A DNA stretch of 64,000 nucleotides from Mycobacterium spongiae (lineage in GTDB: Bacteria > Actinomycetota > Actinomycetes > Mycobacteriales > Mycobacteriaceae), in contig NZ_CP046600.1 of assembly GCF_018278905.1 (NCBI RefSeq), forward strand, positions 4,278,001-4,342,000. The letters run 5' to 3'. The notes below the pieces were generated by a model that saw nothing but the letters and a program-made list of their open reading frames with translations, did not search any database and had not been told where the DNA came from. Shown here piece by piece: positions 37,315 through 46,466 of the stretch. The translations under genes were made by a program, and so were the position numbers. Position 1 is the first letter of the stretch; the number at the start of each line of letters is the position of its first letter.

Positions 37315-40086
37315 CTACCCGTTGGGTCCAGGTAGCCCGGACAGCGACCCGCCGGTGCCGCCGGGCGCACCGTCGCCACTCGCACCGTTTCCGGCATCCC
37401 CGCTCCCGGCGGCGCCACCGGAACCGCCGGCCCCGCCGTTGCCGATCTGCTGGGCATTGCCGCCAATGCCGCCGTTGCCGCCGTCTCCGCCTTCGCCGCC
37501 GATAAAGGCGGGGAAGGCGGCCAGGCTATTGCCGCCCCGCCCGCCGGCACCGCCGGCCCCGCCATCACCGAAGAACGACCCGCCGCTAGCGCCGTTGCCG
37601 GCGTCGCCGCCGTTACCGGCGTTCCCACCGACACCGCCAAAGCCGCCCACTACGCCGCTACCCCCGCGGCCGCCGTCGCCCCCACTACCGCCGGAGCCCC
37701 ACAGACCCGCGGCGCCACCGCTGCCGCCGCTGCCTGCGTCGCCGCCCATCCCACCGGTCCGGGGCGCTCCGCCGGCCACCTGCCAGGAGCCACCGCCGCC
37801 GCCATTGCCGCCGGTACCCCCGGCACCGCCATCGCCGAACAGCGATCCCCCGGCCCCTCCGTTGCCGGCGTTGCCGCCCTGTCCGCCGGCACCCCCGGCT
37901 GCGGGGGCGGCGCCGTTGGCGAGGCCGACGCCGCCCGCGCCGCCGTTGCCGCCGTTCCCAGCGGCGCCACCGTTGCCCATCAGCCCCGCAGCGCCGCCGC
38001 TACCCCCGTGGCCGCCGGCGCCGCCGTTTCCGCCTGTACCGAACGCGTTCGGGCCGCTGCCGCCTCGACCGCCGTTGCCGCCAGCGCCGCCGTCGCCGGA
38101 CAGCGCCCCGCCGCTACCCCCGTTGCCGCCGTTGCCGCCGATGTTTCCGGTACTGCCGATGCCGCCGCCCCCGCCGGTGCCGCCAGTACCCCACAACGCG
38201 ACGCTTCCGCCGTCGCCACCAGTCGCGCCGGTGCCGCCGACACCGCCCGCCCCGCCAGCGCCGATCAGGGCATCCCCGCCGTTGCCGCCGAGAGCGCCGA
38301 CACCACCCCTGCCACCGGACCCGCCGTTGCCGAACAGCCCGGCGTCGCCGCCCTGACCGCCAGCAACGCCGGAGGTGGTGCTATCCCAGCCGTTGCCCCC
38401 GTTGCCGAACAAGAGTCCGCCTGCGCCCCCATTGGGGTTCGCGGCGGTGCCGTTGGCGCCGTCACCGAGCAGCGGGCGGCCCAGCAACGCCTCAGTGGGC
38501 GCGTTGATGATGTCGATCGGGGTCGGCAGGTTTGGCACGGGTCCCAGCAGCGTCCCGTCTGCGCCCGCGATGCCGTTGGGCAGGCCGTTGGAGCCAGTGC
38601 CAGCAGGGCCGCCGGCGCCGACCAGCCCGGCGTTGCCACCATCACCGCCGAACCCGCCGGCCGCAACCGGGGTGCCACCCATGAGGCCGTTGCCCCCGGC
38701 TCCGCCGTTGCCGAACAGCGCCCCGCCGAGCCCGCCGTTCCCACCGAAGCCGGGGCTGGAGTTGTTGGCGCCCGCTCCGCCGCCCGTACCCGTGCCGCCG
38801 GCTCCGCCGTTGCCGATCAAGCGGGCGTTGCCGCCGTTACCGCCCTGCCCGCCCTCGGCGAAGTTGCCGCCAATACCACCGGGCGTGCCGCCGTTACCGC
38901 CGTTGCCGCCGTCGCCATAGAACAGCGCGCCGGTCCCGCCGTCGCCGCCGGTCCCAGCTTCCCCGGCGAGGAAGCTGGCATCACCGCCGGCTCCGCCGTG
39001 ACCGCCGTTGCCGAACAGCAAAGCCCGGCCGCCGAGGCCGCCGGTGCCTCCGGTGCCGGCGCTCGCCCCGCTGCCGCCCATGCCGCCGTTACCGCCGTCG
39101 CCAAACAACCCCGCCGCCCCGCCGAGGCCGCCGCTACCGGCGCTGCCGGCCCCGCCGACGCCACTGGCCCCGCCGGTACCGCCGTGCCCCCCGTCTCCCC
39201 AGAACCAGCCGCTGCCGCCATTGCCGCCGGCGCCGCCGCTTCCACCGGCGTTTGTCCCGCTGCCGCCGGTGCCGCCGTTTCCGCCGGCACCGGAGTCGCC
39301 GTATAGCAATCCGCCGCGCCCGCCGTCACCTCCGGACCCGCCCGCTGGGCCGGAGAAGGAACCCGAGGTACCGGCCTGCGCGCCAGCGCCACCGGCGCCG
39401 CCAGCGCCGATGAGCCCAGCAGATCCGCCGGCCCCGCCGGCCCCACCGGGACCACCGCCGATGCCACCCGACCCACCGATCCCCCCGTTGCCGTAGAGCC
39501 ATCCGCCATTGCCACCGATGCCGCCGGCCCCACCGGTCCCTCCCGCCAGGGCCGTACCACCGGCACCGCCGGCACCGCCGTTGCCGATCAAGCCCGCGGA
39601 CCCGCCAGCCCCGCCGACCTGCCCGGGCGCGCCGGAGCCACCGGCCCCGCCGTTGCCCCACAACAATCCGCCAGCCCCACCGGGCTGCCCGGTGCCTGGG
39701 GCGCCGTTGACACCATTACCGATCAGTGGGCGCCCCAACAACGCCTGGGTGGGCGCATTGATAACGCTCAGGATGTCCTGCTCCACGCTTTGCGCTGCCG
39801 ACGCGTTGAGCGCCTCGGCAGCCGCGTAGGCTCCACTCGCTCCGGTCAGTGTTTGCACAAACTGTTGGTGCAACGACGCCACCTGGCTGCTCAGCGCCTG
39901 GTAGTCCAGGGCATGACCGGCAAACAGCGACGCCACCACAGCCGAGACTTCATCAGCACCGGCCGCAGGGAGTTCGGTCGTCGGTGCCGACGCCGCGGCG
40001 TTGGCCTCGCTGACCATCGCACCAATGCCGGACAAGTCCCTCGCGGCCCGGAGTAACGCGTCTGGCGCGGCAATCACAAAAGACAT
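37315..40086 (-). CDS. PE_PGRS family protein
   Basis: A 923-aa protein. The PE domain (residues 1-95) has the export motif YAAAE at 87-91; a linker with GRPLIGNG is at 118-125. The rest is dominated by Gly-Gly-Ala and Gly-Asn repeats of PGRS type ([14 protein letters not shown]). A second copy of the linker, [17 protein letters not shown], occurs in the middle near residue 530 (about 38460-38520), splitting the PGRS block in two. PE_PGRS proteins are exported by ESX-5 and exposed at the cell surface. It follows the large PE-cellulase on the same strand, at the place where M. tuberculosis has PE_PGRS22. The opposite-strand Pro/Ala-rich frames are shadows. Confidence 0.93.
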   Translation of the reverse strand: MSFVIAAPDALLRAARDLSGIGAMVSEANAAASAPTTELPAAGADEVSAVVASLFAGHALDYQALSSQVASLHQQFVQTLTGASGAYAAAEALNASAAQSVEQDILSVINAPTQALLGRPLIGNGVNGAPGTGQPGGAGGLLWGNGGAGGSGAPGQVGGAGGSAGLIGNGGAGGAGGTALAGGTGGAGGIGGNGGWLYGNGGIGGSGGIGGGPGGAGGAGGSAGLIGAGGAGGAGAQAGTSGSFSGPAGGSGGDGGRGGLLYGDSGAGGNGGTGGSGTNAGGSGGAGGNGGSGWFWGDGGHGGTGGASGVGGAGSAGSGGLGGAAGLFGDGGNGGMGGSGASAGTGGTGGLGGRALLFGNGGHGGAGGDASFLAGEAGTGGDGGTGALFYGDGGNGGNGGTPGGIGGNFAEGGQGGNGGNARLIGNGGAGGTGTGGGAGANNSSPGFGGNGGLGGALFGNGGAGGNGLMGGTPVAAGGFGGDGGNAGLVGAGGPAGTGSNGLPNGIAGADGTLLGPVPNLPTPIDIINAPTEALLGRPLLGDGANGTAANPNGGAGGLLFGNGGNGWDSTTSGVAGGQGGDAGLFGNGGSGGRGGVGALGGNGGDALIGAGGAGGVGGTGATGGDGGSVALWGTGGTGGGGGIGSTGNIGGNGGNGGSGGALSGDGGAGGNGGRGGSGPNAFGTGGNGGAGGHGGSGGAAGLMGNGGAAGNGGNGGAGGVGLANGAAPAAGGAGGQGGNAGNGGAGGSLFGDGGAGGTGGNGGGGGSWQVAGGAPRTGGMGGDAGSGGSGGAAGLWGSGGSGGDGGRGGSGVVGGFGGVGGNAGNGGDAGNGASGGSFFGDGGAGGAGGRGGNSLAAFPAFIGGEGGDGGNGGIGGNAQQIGNGGAGGSGGAAGSGDAGNGASGDGAPGGTGGSLSGLPGPNG
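37330..39690 (-). repeat. PGRS Gly-rich repeats
   Basis: A run of GGN codon repeats (read on the minus strand as GGCGGCxxx units) encodes Gly-Gly-X tandem units through most of the PE_PGRS gene, interrupted near 38460-38590 by the second linker module. Such repeats are prone to slippage and misassembly, so the exact unit count should be treated with care. Confidence 0.85.
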
Positions 40087-40248
40087 CAGTGCCTCCTCGA
40101 TATACCGCCTGGGTGCAGCGTAGTTAGGCAGCGCGTGTCGCGACCATGCCCAGCTCAGGCGGCAATGGAGACAAGGTAATCACGCCTTCGGCTGCCCACA
40201 CGGCTATCAACGTGACAACCTTCAGAGTGCACAATTGCCCAGCGTTCG

Positions 40249-40265
40249 GTGTGCACATTGCACAC
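40249..40265. promoter_or_regulatory. Inverted repeat GTGTGCA-3-TGCACAC
   Basis: GTGTGCA (40249-40255) and TGCACAC (40259-40265) are perfect 7-bp arms around a 3-base centre. A related half-site GTGCACAATTG starts at 40227. The spot is upstream of the PE_PGRS gene and downstream of the PE-cellulase, so it could be an operator for the PE_PGRS gene. Confidence 0.35.
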
Positions 40266-40349
40266 ACACTCAGCGTCCGGAAATCCGGGGCGGATGGCCC
40301 GGGCGCCTAAGCACCGGCGAAAAGTGGTATCGCCGCGTCTCGACAGTCC

Positions 40350-43300
40350 TTAGCTGACGCCGGTTATCTCGGCGGAGAACGAATCGACGCCCAGTCCAAC
40401 CCCGCCGCTCCACGGCTCAAAGCCGGCCTGAATGCTGGTCAGATACCAGGAGTCGGTGATCGGCTCCATGGTCCTGGTGTGCTCGACAAAGCTCAGCACA
40501 TTGAAGTCCCAGGCTTCCATCGGCGAGGTCGTGACGTAGGACATCACGTTGTTCAAACCGTTATGGCCGTCCCACACCACAAAGTCTTGCCCGTCGATCG
40601 TGGTGTTGCCCACCACCGAACCCACCGGCTGGATCGGACCCTGCTGGTTGAACCAGATCATGATCTCCTGCTCATTGACCCCGGTCGTCGTCGGACTGGG
40701 ATCCAGCCAGATGTCATAGGCAGCGTTCCACACGCCGGTGGTGGGATAGGCGTAATCGACACTGCTGGTGACGGATTCGATCTGACCGAGCTGCAACGGC
40801 AGCGTGGTCTCCACCGAACTGGTGCCCCAGTGCCAGCCTTCAAAGATCGACGGATAGCCCAGCGGCGCACCGTTGGTGGGCGCGGAGCCGTTGATCTCGG
40901 TGATGGCGAACCCGTCGGAACCAACAACAATGGTCTGACCCAAGGAGTTGTTCCACGCGTTGTTCTGAACCACGTAGCCGCCGGTGGTCGTCGTCGTTCC
41001 GAACTGATCAGAGATCACCGTCCCGCCGGTCGGCGGCTCCGGTGGAGGTAGCACTGGAGGTTCGCCACCGCTAACACCGGTTATCTCGGCGGAGAACGAA
41101 TCAACGCCCAGCCCCACCCCGCCGCTCCACGGCTCAAAGCCAGCCTGAACGCTGGTCAGATACCACGAGTCGGTAATCGGCTCCATCGTCCGGGTGTGCT
41201 CGACAAAGCTCATCACATTGAAGTCCCAGGCCTCCATCGGCGAGGTCGAGACATACGACATCACGTTGTTCAAACCGTTATGGCCATCCCACACCACAAA
41301 GTTTTGGCCATCGATCGTGGCGTTGCCCACCACCGAACCCACCGGCTGGATCGGACCCTGCTGGTTGAACCAGATCATGATCTCTTGCTCATTGACCCCG
41401 GTCGTCGTGGCATCAGGATCTAGCCATATGTCATAAGCGGCATTCCAGATACCTTCGCTGGGATAGGCGAAATCAACACTGCTAGTGGCGGTTTCGATCT
41501 GACCGAGCTGCAACGGCAGCGTGGTCTCCACCGAACTGGTGCCCCAATGCCAACCCTCAAAGATCGATGGGAAACTCAACGGAGCACCATTAGTCGGGAC
41601 AGAGCCATTGATCTCGGTAATGGCAAACCCATCAGAGCTGACAAGAATGGTCTGCCCAGCGGTGTTGTTCCAGGCGTTGTTCTGCACCGCATAGCCGCCG
41701 GTGGTCGTCGTCGTTCCGAACTGATCAGAGATCACCGTCCCGCCGGTCGGCGGCTCCGGTGGGGGTAGCACTGGAGGTTCGCCACCGCTAACACCGGTTA
41801 TCTCGGCGGAGAACGAATCAACGCCCAGCCCCACCCCGCCGCTCCACGGCTCAAAGCCAGCCTGAACGCTGGTCAGATACCACGAGTCGGTAATCGGCTC
41901 CATCGTCCGGGTGTGCTCGACAAAGCTCATCACATTGAAGTCCCAGGCCTCCATCGGCGAGGTCGAGACATACGACATCACGTTGTTCAAACCGTTATGG
42001 CCATCCCACACCACAAAATTGCGCCCGCCGATGGTGGCGTTGCCCACCACCGAACCCACCGGCTGGATCGGACCCTGCTGGTTGAACCAGATCATGATCT
42101 CTTGCTCATTGACCCCGGTCGTCGTGGCATCAGGATCTAGCCAAATGTCGTAAGCGGCATTCCAGATACCTTCGCTGGGATAGGCGAAATCAACACTGCT
42201 AGTGGCGGTTTCGATCTGACCGAGCTGCAACGGCAGCGTGGTCTCCACCGAACTGGTGCCCCAATGCCAACCCTCAAAGATCGATGGGAAACTCAACGGA
42301 GCACCATTAGTCGGGACAGAGCCATTGATCTCGGTAATGGCAAACCCATCGCCAGTAACAACAATGGTCTGCCCGGCGGTGTTGTTCCACGCGTTGTTCT
42401 GAACCACATAGCCGCCAGTGGTCGTCTCCGTTCCGAACTGATCAGAGATCACCGTCCCGCCGGTCGGAGGCTCCGTTGGTGGCGGCTCCGTCGGCGGTTC
42501 ACCACCGCTGACCGGTTCGCCGTTGATCAGCAGCTCTGTCGGCGCCACAAAGGTGCCCTCATGAGCGGCCTGGAAACCCACAGTGATCGACTCCCCAGGC
42601 GCGATCGTGCCGTTGTAGCTCTCGGGAGTCAGCGTGTATTGGGTGCCCGACTGCTCTAGCTGAGAACTCCACGCATTCGTAATCGACGTGTGTTCCGGCA
42701 GCGTGAATTGCAGCTGCCAATCACTCACCGCAGTCGCACCCGAATTGGTAATCGTGTAGTCGGCCACATAACCGCCATCCCACTGCGATGTCGCCCCGAA
42801 CGTCGCCACCAAACCCGACTCACCAACAGGCGGCTCCGTCGGAGGCGGCTCGGTCGGAGGCGGCTCGGTCGGAGGCGGCTCGGTCGGAGGCGGCTCGGTC
42901 GGAGGCGGCTCCGTCGGCGGTTCGCCACCGCCGACCGGTTCGCCGTTGATCAGCAGCTCTGTCGGCGCCACAAAGGTGCCCTCATGAGCGGCCTGGAAAC
43001 CCACAGTGATCGACTCTCCAGGCGCGATCGTGCCGTTGTAGCTCTCGGGAGTCAGCGTGTATTGGGTGCCCGACTGCTCTAATTGAGAACTCCACGCATT
43101 CGTAATCGACGTGTGCTCGGGCAACGTGAATTGCAGCTGCCAATCACTCACCGCAGTCGCACCCGAATTGGTAATCGTGTAGTCGGCCACATAACCGCTA
43201 CCCCACTGCGATGTCGCCCCGAACGTCGCCACCAAACCCGACTCACCAACAGGCGGCTCCGTCGGAGGCGGCACCGTCGGAGGGGGCTCCGTCGGCGGCG

Positions 43301-44219
43301 GCTCGGTCGGAGGCGGCTCCGTCGGCGGTTCGCCACCGCCGACCGGTTCGCCGTTGATCAGCAGCTCTGTCGGCGGTACATAAGTGCCCTCATGAGCGGC
43401 CTGGAAACCCACAGTGATCGACTCTCCAGGCGCGATCGTGCCGTTGTGACTTTCCGGAGTCAGCGTGTATTGGGTGCCCGACTGCTCTAATTGAGAACTC
43501 CACGCATTCGTAATCGACGTGTGCTCGGGCAACGTGAATTGCAGCTGCCAATCACTCACCGCAGTCGCACCCGAATTGGTAATCGTGTAGTCGGCCACAT
43601 AACCGCTATCCCACTGCGACCCCACCGCGAACGTCGCCGCTATTCCAGTGCCTGCGGAACTCGCGGAATTCGACTCGACCGCCGCGATTCCAGCGGCGTT
43701 GAGTAGGGGCGCCCTGCTAAAGGTGGGCGTTGCGGCCTTGGCGGCGGCAGTGACGGTGGCCGCGGGGGCACCGCCTTCCGGGTTGCTCGCGACGCTAGCC
43801 GAAGTCAGGCTGCCCACCTCGGCAGATCCACCCTGCCCGCCCGCGCCGCCAATGCCCAGCAGCTGAGCGGCCCTGCCGCCCGTGGTCACATTCACCACGC
43901 CCAGCACGTCGCGCGCGATGCTCTGCAAAGACGTCGCGTTGACCGCTTCGGCGGCAGCCAACGACTCTGCGCTGCCCGCCAATGCGCCCACAAAACGGCT
44001 GTGATACTGCGCCACTTGGGCACTGACTGTTTGATATTCGTTGGCTTGTGCATTGAACATTGCGGTAATGGCCGCCGAAACCTCATCGGCAGCTGCCGCC
44101 AGCACCTTCGTCGTTGCGTTAGCCGCCGCGCCATTCGCGGCGATCAGTGCGGAGCCGATACCAGCGACATCAGTTGCCGCCGCTGCCAGCGTCGCCGGAT
44201 TGGCAATCACGTATGACAT
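40350..44219 (-). CDS. PE-fused modular cellulase: PE + 3x CBM2 + 3x GH12
   Basis: A 1289-aa protein. The PE domain (residues 1-95) and an Ala/Gly-rich spacer lead to three CBM2 cellulose-binding modules (about 193-294, 327-428, 467-569). Each contains [17 protein letters not shown] and [10 protein letters not shown], separated by (PPTEP)n linkers. Three GH12 endoglucanase domains follow (588-811, 827-1050, 1066-1289), joined by [16 protein letters not shown] linkers. Each has nucleophile Glu in NEQEIMIWF (707, 946, 1185) and acid/base Glu in [10 protein letters not shown] (790, 1029, 1268), 83 residues apart in all three. It would bind and cut cellulose or beta-1,4-glucans outside the cell. 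The PE part suggests ESX-5 export, although LAAAE replaces the usual YAAAE. GAAGGG precedes the ATG. M. tuberculosis celA2a/celA2b appear to be remnants of a simpler relative. Confidence 0.92.
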   Translation of the reverse strand: MSYVIANPATLAAAATDVAGIGSALIAANGAAANATTKVLAAAADEVSAAITAMFNAQANEYQTVSAQVAQYHSRFVGALAGSAESLAAAEAVNATSLQSIARDVLGVVNVTTGGRAAQLLGIGGAGGQGGSAEVGSLTSASVASNPEGGAPAATVTAAAKAATPTFSRAPLLNAAGIAAVESNSASSAGTGIAATFAVGSQWDSGYVADYTITNSGATAVSDWQLQFTLPEHTSITNAWSSQLEQSGTQYTLTPESHNGTIAPGESITVGFQAAHEGTYVPPTELLINGEPVGGGEPPTEPPPTEPPPTEPPPTVPPPTEPPVGESGLVATFGATSQWGSGYVADYTITNSGATAVSDWQLQFTLPEHTSITNAWSSQLEQSGTQYTLTPESYNGTIAPGESITVGFQAAHEGTFVAPTELLINGEPVGGGEPPTEPPPTEPPPTEPPPTEPPPTEPPPTEPPVGESGLVATFGATSQWDGGYVADYTITNSGATAVSDWQLQFTLPEHTSITNAWSSQLEQSGTQYTLTPESYNGTIAPGESITVGFQAAHEGTFVAPTELLINGEPVSGGEPPTEPPPTEPPTGGTVISDQFGTETTTGGYVVQNNAWNNTAGQTIVVTGDGFAITEINGSVPTNGAPLSFPSIFEGWHWGTSSVETTLPLQLGQIETATSSVDFAYPSEGIWNAAYDIWLDPDATTTGVNEQEIMIWFNQQGPIQPVGSVVGNATIGGRNFVVWDGHNGLNNVMSYVSTSPMEAWDFNVMSFVEHTRTMEPITDSWYLTSVQAGFEPWSGGVGLGVDSFSAEITGVSGGEPPVLPPPEPPTGGTVISDQFGTTTTTGGYAVQNNAWNNTAGQTILVSSDGFAITEINGSVPTNGAPLSFPSIFEGWHWGTSSVETTLPLQLGQIETATSSVDFAYPSEGIWNAAYDIWLDPDATTTGVNEQEIMIWFNQQGPIQPVGSVVGNATIDGQNFVVWDGHNGLNNVMSYVSTSPMEAWDFNVMSFVEHTRTMEPITDSWYLTSVQAGFEPWSGGVGLGVDSFSAEITGVSGGEPPVLPPPEPPTGGTVISDQFGTTTTTGGYVVQNNAWNNSLGQTIVVGSDGFAITEINGSAPTNGAPLGYPSIFEGWHWGTSSVETTLPLQLGQIESVTSSVDYAYPTTGVWNAAYDIWLDPSPTTTGVNEQEIMIWFNQQGPIQPVGSVVGNTTIDGQDFVVWDGHNGLNNVMSYVTTSPMEAWDFNVLSFVEHTRTMEPITDSWYLTSIQAGFEPWSGGVGLGVDSFSAEITGVS
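40353..42458 (-). repeat. Three tandem GH12-domain repeats, 717 bp period
   Basis: The domain copies run 42458-41787, 41741-41070 and 41024-40353, exactly 717 bp apart (239 codons including linker). The first two copies in protein order are almost identical base for base, while the third differs at many silent positions. Confidence 0.9.
42513..43643 (-). repeat. Three CBM2 repeats with Pro-Thr-Glu linkers
   Basis: Copies run 43643-43338, 43241-42936 and 42821-42513. Periods are 402 and 420 bp because the two linkers differ in the number of PPTEP units. Long identical blocks are shared, such as the segment encoding [20 protein letters not shown]. Confidence 0.88.
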
Positions 44220-44733
44220 AAAGCCGCCCTTCGCGAGGTATAACAGATTTATATCGATACAATCATGAAACCATCACGACACCGAATGCCATTACTGACA
44301 CAGCGTCGTTGCTGTTTCATCGCTAGAACGTATCACGGAGTTATCACGACTCCGAGACATCGGCTCCGCGACATTGAGGTGAACCGGTCGGGGTGTTCCA
44401 GTCGTTATGCGACTCTGTTGTCCGTGTTCGAGCAGGAAGAATCACCAACGACGTGGAATCGAACAAGCGCGGCGGCACACGCCGGATCAAATCGCCCGCA
44501 AACTCGCCGAGAGCCGCAATTTACGCATTGACTCTCCAATGGCGCGCGCGTAGTATCCGGCGACCACGGCTGAGCCGACGACTGCTAACCGTTGGGCCGG
44601 AGCCTCGCTCGCGGGTGCACGGGGCTCGCGGTGAACGTGGGACGCCGTCAGGAACCGGGTCCGGGCACGAGAGCCACACGGGTGTGCGACCCCGACGCCC
44701 ACAGTGCGTGATCGACCAGCTGCCGGTTCGGAC
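44220..44733. other. 514-bp intergenic region before the PE-cellulase
   Basis: No gene is supported here. The first 130 bp, next to the PE-cellulase start, are A/T-rich (TATAACAGATTTATATCG) and probably carry its promoter; the TATAACAGATTTATA stretch is a candidate -10 area. The rest is GC-rich without ORFs of good codon use. Confidence 0.45.
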
Positions 44734-45522
44734 CTACTTGCCGTACCTGCGATGCCGAGCACTGAAATCCCGCAGCGCGCGCAGAAAATCGACCCGGCGA
44801 AATGCCGGCCAATGAGCCTCCGTGAACCACATCTCCGAATACGCGCTCTGCCACAGCAGAAACCCGGACAGACGTTGCTCCCCGGAAGTCCGAATCACCA
44901 AGTCGGGGTCGGGCTGACCAGACGTGTACAGGTTTTCCGAGATGCCTTCAACGGACACCGCATCGACGAGTTCCTCTGCGGTCGCACCGTTGGCAAGTTC
45001 TTTGCTCAACAACGCGCGCACCGCGTCGACAATCTCCCGACGGCCGCCGTAGCCCACAGCGACGTTGACATGCAGGGATCCAACCCCCGGCGTGGACTCC
45101 ACCGCTTCGCGCAACCTGCGGGCGGGTTCCTCGCCAAGCAGCTGCAGATCGCCGACGGTGCGCACACTCCAGCGGTTGGCAGGCGCGCAGATCTCCTCGA
45201 CCACATCGGTGATGATTTCGATCAGCGCGGCGAGCTCGTCGGGATCACGTTGCAGGTTTTCGGTGGATAGCAGGTAGACGGTGGTCATTTCAATGCCGGC
45301 TTCCTGGCACCACCGCAGCATCTCGGCGATCTTCGCCGCACCCATCCGATAGCCGAAGCTGACGTCCTCGTACCCGGCGTCGCGTGCCCAGCGCCGGTTT
45401 CCGTCGCACAAGACCGCGATATGCCGGGGAAGCGCGGATTTCGACGCCGCTAACCCCTGCCGCAGACGCAGCTCGTACAGCCGATACAACGGTTCTTTGA
45501 GCCGCGGCGGAATGATCTCCAC
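44734..45522 (-). CDS. Z-prenyl (short-chain) diphosphate synthase
   Basis: A 262-aa cis-prenyltransferase read from GTG at 45522 (MEIIPPRLKE), matching the length and N-terminus remembered for Rv1086. The motif HIAVLCDGNRRWA has catalytic Asp40, and later segments STENLQRDPDEL and DLVIRTSGEQRLSGFLLWQSAYSEMWF are the family's conserved regions III and V. In M. tuberculosis this enzyme makes (Z,E)-farnesyl diphosphate, the C15 primer for decaprenyl phosphate and thus for arabinan and peptidoglycan synthesis. The longer frame to 45705 is a poor N-terminus. A TAGTCT lies 8 nt before the GTG. It is divergent from the hemolysin III gene. Confidence 0.94.
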   Translation of the reverse strand: MEIIPPRLKEPLYRLYELRLRQGLAASKSALPRHIAVLCDGNRRWARDAGYEDVSFGYRMGAAKIAEMLRWCQEAGIEMTTVYLLSTENLQRDPDELAALIEIITDVVEEICAPANRWSVRTVGDLQLLGEEPARRLREAVESTPGVGSLHVNVAVGYGGRREIVDAVRALLSKELANGATAEELVDAVSVEGISENLYTSGQPDPDLVIRTSGEQRLSGFLLWQSAYSEMWFTEAHWPAFRRVDFLRALRDFSARHRRYGK

Positions 45523-45689
45523 GAGTACCCAGACTACTGTGATCTGGACCAAGTTCCGCCGGGCAGTTGGAGCAACCTCACCTCGCGTCGGGTGCCCTCG
45601 GGTGCCCATCCCGACTACCCTGGATCGGCGACAACCATCCATAGTCCCAAGACGGGGCGACAGTAGGTATTGAGCAGCCGGGAGCCGAA

Positions 45690-46430
45690 ATGAGCAGCCG
45701 GGCAAGTCTGGCCACCAACGGGGAGCCCGAATCGCACGGGTTCACCCCATCCGATGCTGCCCACCAGATCGTCGAGGGCGTCACTCGGGTCCTGACCAAG
45801 CCCCGCTTTCGGGGCTGGATTCATGTCTATTCCGCCGGAACCGCCGTCTTCGCGGGTGCGTCGCTGGTCGCGGTGTCGTGGGCGCTCGCCTCCACCGAGG
45901 CGGGGCTTGCCACGCTGGCCTACACGGCGGCCACCGTGGTGATGTTCGCGGTCAGCGCCACCTATCACCGTGTCCACTGGCAATCCGCCACCGCTCAGAA
46001 ATGGATGAAGCGGGCGGATCATTCGATGATCTTCGTATTCATAGCTGGCAGCTACACACCGTTTGCCCTGCTGGCCCTGCCTGGCCACGACGGGCGAGTG
46101 GTGTTGTCGATCGTATGGGGCGGCGCGGCGGCCGGCATCATTTTGAAAATGTGCTGGCCTTCGGCACCGCGCTGGGTCGGAGTGCCCCTTTATATCCTGC
46201 TGGGTTGGGTGGCGGTGTGGTACACCGGCACAATCCTGCACAACGCCGGCGTTGCCGCAATGGTGCTGCTGTTTGTCGGCGGCGCGTTGTACAGCATCGG
46301 TGGTGTCCTCTACGCACTGCGCTGGCCCGATCCCTGGCCGTCGACATTCGGCTACCACGAGTTCTTTCACGCCTGCACCGCGGTGGCGGCGATCTGTCAC
46401 TACATCGCGATGTGGTTCGTAGTGTTCTGA
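45690..46430 (+). CDS. Hemolysin III family membrane protein (PAQR-like)
   Basis: A 246-aa protein with seven transmembrane helices. The family motifs are visible: [10 protein letters not shown] in the N-terminal part, [34 protein letters not shown] and a C-terminal His pair in [20 protein letters not shown]. Metal-binding residues (Ser, Asp and the three His) are conserved in PAQR-type hydrolases. The hemolysin name comes from a Bacillus protein; the real activity is probably a membrane ceramidase-like or envelope stress role. GGGAG lies 7 nt before the ATG. Positionally Rv1085c. Confidence 0.9.
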   Translation: MSSRASLATNGEPESHGFTPSDAAHQIVEGVTRVLTKPRFRGWIHVYSAGTAVFAGASLVAVSWALASTEAGLATLAYTAATVVMFAVSATYHRVHWQSATAQKWMKRADHSMIFVFIAGSYTPFALLALPGHDGRVVLSIVWGGAAAGIILKMCWPSAPRWVGVPLYILLGWVAVWYTGTILHNAGVAAMVLLFVGGALYSIGGVLYALRWPDPWPSTFGYHEFFHACTAVAAICHYIAMWFVVF

Positions 46431-46466
46431 GACGCTACGCCCGTCGCACATCTCAGTCACGGGTGA

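Noticed and set aside
37289..39829. Long plus-strand Pro/Ala-rich frames opposite the PE_PGRS gene
   Set aside because: They are complements of the Gly-rich PGRS codons with extreme composition and no domain; the minus strand carries a complete PE domain.
40353..43643. CRISPR-like array in the repeated region
   Set aside because: The repeats are hundreds of bases long and encode conserved GH12 and CBM2 domains in frame.
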